NCBI GenBank assembly: GCA_003156495.1
Contig: PMHC01000284.1
Coordinates: 1 to 9,255, forward strand
Origin: Acidobacteriaceae bacterium
GTDB lineage: Bacteria; Acidobacteriota; Terriglobia; Terriglobales; Acidobacteriaceae
Direction: 5' to 3'
Length of the DNA stretch: 9,255 nucleotides
Shown here piece by piece: positions 7,351 through 9,255 of the stretch (the first letter of the stretch is position 1; each line of letters begins with the position of its first letter). Position numbers and translations under genes: made by a program. The notes below the pieces were generated by a model. That model did not search any database. It was given only the letters and a program-made list of their open reading frames with translations, and had not been told where the DNA came from.

Positions 7351-7386
7351 AGCGGGCTGCCGGTTTTCCGGCAGCCCGCTCTTTTT
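7351..7386 (+). terminator. Strong intrinsic terminator after the receptor gene
   Basis: A perfect 13-bp stem has arms AGCGGGCTGCCGG (7351-7363) and CCGGCAGCCCGCT (7368-7380), a TTTT loop and a following CTTTTT tract. It begins 22 bases after the receptor stop codon and ends about 45 bases before the GH105 start. The hydrolase is therefore either transcribed from its own promoter or only by readthrough. Confidence 0.93.
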
Positions 7387-7411
7387 AACGCGGGAATTTA
7401 CGCGTTATGAT
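7386..7411 (+). promoter_or_regulatory. Inverted repeat and possible promoter for GH105
   Basis: TAACGCG (7386-7392) and CGCGTTA (7401-7407) form a perfect 7-bp inverted repeat. With the AATT centre, 18 of 22 positions are palindromic. TATGAT (7406-7411), one mismatch from a -10 consensus, overlaps its right end; the region 17 bases upstream offers only a weak TTTTAA -35 overlapping the terminator tract. The arrangement fits an operator over a weak promoter with a leader of about 14 bases. Its sequence is unlike the GGTC-N-GACC sites, so a different regulator would be implied. Confidence 0.4.
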
Positions 7412-7431
7412 CGACCAAGACCGGAGCTGCG

Positions 7432-9255
7432 ATGAAAGCATCTCGTATTCTTGCCTGCCTGCTGCTGTTTTCCGTCGCTGGTGTGATCGTTCACGCCGAC
7501 GAATATTCCTGGTCGCGGCGCACGGCCGACGCCGCCATTGCTCGCTGGCCCAATGGCAATTTTTCATCCGCCGGCGCGCGGCCGCCTTATTGGAATTACG
7601 AACTCGGCACGCTGCTTGAAGGCATGGACGCGCTCTGGCTCTCGACCGCCGACGGCCGCTACTTCAGCTACATCCAAAGCTCGGTCGACGCGCTGGTTGC
7701 GCCTGATGGTTCGATTCCCACTCTCAAGCCCGAGGAGCATCAGCTCGATAACATTCTGCTTGGCCGTCAGCTCTTGTTGCTCTACGGCGTTACGCAAAAC
7801 AAACGCTATCTGACGGCCGCGAGCTTTCTTGTTGACCAACTTAAACAGCAGCCGCGCGCGCCCTCCGGCGGCTACTGGCACAAGCAGCGCTACCCCAACC
7901 AGATGTGGCTCGACGGCCTCTACATGGCCGAGCCCTTTCGCGCCGAGTATGCCGCGCTCGCTCATCACCCGCAGGAGTTCAAAGACATCGCGCATCAGTT
8001 CGCGCTTATCGAGCAGCACGCGCGCGACGCTAAAACCGGGCTGCTTTACCACGGTTGGGACGAGTCAAAACAGGAGCGCTGGGCCAATAAGCAAACCGGC
8101 CTGTCGCACGAGTTTTGGGGCCGCGCCGACGGCTGGTACATCATGGCGCTGATCGATACGCTCGACTATTTTCCCGCCGGCGATCTCGGCCGCGCGCAGC
8201 TTCTCGCCATTCTTTCGCGCACCGCCGACGCCCTGGTCCGCGTGCAAGACCCGGCGACTGGATTGTGGAGCCAAGTTCTCGACAAGCCTTCCGGCAAGGG
8301 CAATTACTTCGAGTCCTCGGCTTCGTGCATCTTTGTTTACGCGCTGGCCAAGGGCGTGCGTCGCGGCTATCTGCCCGCGCGCTATCTGGCCCAAGCCGAG
8401 CGCGGATACAAGGGAATTCTCGATCGCTTCGTAAGCGTTGCGCCTGAAAACGACGTTACGCTTTCGGGCACCGTTCACGCCGCCGGCCTGGGCGGCAATC
8501 CCTATCGCGACGGCAGTTACAACTACTACATCGGCGAAAAGGTTGTCGCCAACGATCCCAAGGGCGTGGGCGCGTTTCTTCTCGCCAGCACGGAAATCGA
8601 GACAGCGGAAAACGCCCGCCTCGGTCGCGGCAAAACCATTCTCGTCGATGGCTGGTTCAACTCGCAGCGGCGTACTGACGCCTTCGGCCAGCCGGTCATC
8701 TTCCACTACAAATGGAATACCTGGGACGATCCCGGCTACTCGATCTTCGGCCGCATCTTTCAGAACTTCGGCGCGCAAACAAAAGAGCTCGACGCGGAGC
8801 CGACCTTCGCCAACTTGAAAAACGCTCAGGTCTATCTCATCGCCTCGCCCGACAATCTCGCCAAAAATCCGCATCCGCACTACGCTACCGACGCGGAGGC
8901 CAGCCAGATCGCCGCCTGGGTTCGCGCCGGCGGCGTGCTCGTAATCATGCAGAACGACGCGTCCTTCGCCGATCTCGAGCACTTCAACGTCATCGCGGAA
9001 AAATTCGGCATTCACTTCAACAATTTGCTGCGCAAACACGTCGTGGGCTCAAATTGGGAGCAGGGCAAGATCTCGATCGACGGAGGCGGCCCGATCTTTC
9101 ATCACCCGCACACGATCTACGTGAAAGATGTCTGTACGATTTCCGTCAGCAAGCCCGCCACCGCGGCCCTCGAAGAGCGCGGCGACATCTTCATGGCCAC
9201 GGCTAAATATGGCAAAGGTACGGTCTACGCCATGGTCGATCCCTGGCTCTACAAC
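7432..9255 (+). CDS. Secreted GH105 unsaturated (rhamno)galacturonyl hydrolase, 3' end missing
   Basis: The enzyme would hydrolyse the 4,5-unsaturated uronic acid from the non-reducing end of lyase-made oligosaccharides (GH88/GH105 family, YteR/YesR type). 608 codons are present and no stop is reached. A Sec signal (1-22, VHA site) implies export, probably to the periplasm. The GH105 alpha/alpha-barrel spans about 28-393: WNYELGTLLEGMDALW (54-69), HQLDNILLG with Asp106, MWLDGLYM with Asp161, HEFWGRADGWY (226-236), FESSAS (293-298) and a GGNPYRDGSYNYY end region. Asp106 and Asp161 have the same 55-residue spacing as Asp88 and Asp143, the catalytic-site aspartates of Bacillus YteR. Residues from about 398 on are a second domain (KTILVDGWFN, then AAWVRAGGVLVIM near 496-508), resembling DUF4350/glutamine-amidotransferase-like folds. 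GGAG (7423-7426) lies 5 bases before the ATG. YteR is about 370 residues, so this protein is much longer. A terminator separates it from the receptor gene. Confidence 0.93.
   Translation, partial: MKASRILACLLLFSVAGVIVHADEYSWSRRTADAAIARWPNGNFSSAGARPPYWNYELGTLLEGMDALWLSTADGRYFSYIQSSVDALVAPDGSIPTLKPEEHQLDNILLGRQLLLLYGVTQNKRYLTAASFLVDQLKQQPRAPSGGYWHKQRYPNQMWLDGLYMAEPFRAEYAALAHHPQEFKDIAHQFALIEQHARDAKTGLLYHGWDESKQERWANKQTGLSHEFWGRADGWYIMALIDTLDYFPAGDLGRAQLLAILSRTADALVRVQDPATGLWSQVLDKPSGKGNYFESSASCIFVYALAKGVRRGYLPARYLAQAERGYKGILDRFVSVAPENDVTLSGTVHAAGLGGNPYRDGSYNYYIGEKVVANDPKGVGAFLLASTEIETAENARLGRGKTILVDGWFNSQRRTDAFGQPVIFHYKWNTWDDPGYSIFGRIFQNFGAQTKELDAEPTFANLKNAQVYLIASPDNLAKNPHPHYATDAEASQIAAWVRAGGVLVIMQNDASFADLEHFNVIAEKFGIHFNNLLRKHVVGSNWEQGKISIDGGGPIFHHPHTIYVKDVCTISVSKPATAALEERGDIFMATAKYGKGTVYAMVDPWLYN

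Noticed and set aside
7447..7458. Lipoprotein signal at Cys9 of the GH105 protein
   Set aside because: The residue before Ala8 is Leu and the hydrophobic stretch ahead of the cysteine is far too short for a lipobox; an ordinary VHA signal-peptidase I site follows at residue 22.
8065..9039. 324-codon minus-strand frame over the GH105 gene
   Set aside because: The GH105 frame on the plus strand is open through this whole region with catalytic motifs; the opposite frame is an artefact of codon bias.

Overview
The window looks like chromosomal DNA from an Acidobacteriota bacterium (Terriglobia-like). This rests mainly on a 1342-residue Oar-type TonB receptor with an N-terminal carboxypeptidase-regulatory-like domain, a protein class strongly expanded in that phylum, together with moderately high GC and large intergenic spaces. 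The taxonomic call is an inference from gene content, not from a marker gene.

Layout: 1-151 is non-coding, with a hairpin, a short tandem repeat and a probable terminator. 152-1546 (minus) is uronate isomerase uxaC. 1547-1735 is a divergent control region with two palindromes. 1736-2491 (plus) is a FadR-subfamily GntR regulator. 2492-3299 is an 808-base gene-free stretch: its first third holds inverted repeats and small hairpins, and its last part holds a good promoter and a palindromic operator candidate. 3300-7328 (plus) is the TonB-dependent outer-membrane receptor. 7351-7386 is a near-ideal intrinsic terminator, followed at once by another inverted repeat and a possible promoter. 7432-9255 (plus) is a secreted GH105 unsaturated (rhamno)galacturonyl hydrolase with an extra C-terminal domain; it runs off the window.

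Together the genes read as a pectin or other uronate-polysaccharide utilisation locus. The receptor would import oligosaccharides, GH105 would cleave the unsaturated uronic acid left by a polysaccharide lyase, uxaC would isomerise the freed hexuronate, and the GntR protein would sense a uronate-derived signal. No lyase and no SusD partner are in view.

The most interesting observation is regulatory. A 13-base palindrome of the FadR/PdhR/LldR operator type (GGTC-N-GACC core) occurs both in the uxaC/gntR divergent region and just downstream of the receptor promoter, which suggests that one regulator controls the locus. Other points worth a look are a different near-palindrome wedged between the receptor terminator and the GH105 start, a small element with 16-base inverted arms at the 3' end of the regulator gene, and six receptor cysteines arranged as three close pairs. 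I saw no CRISPR array, RNA gene, transposase, phage gene or clearly new system.
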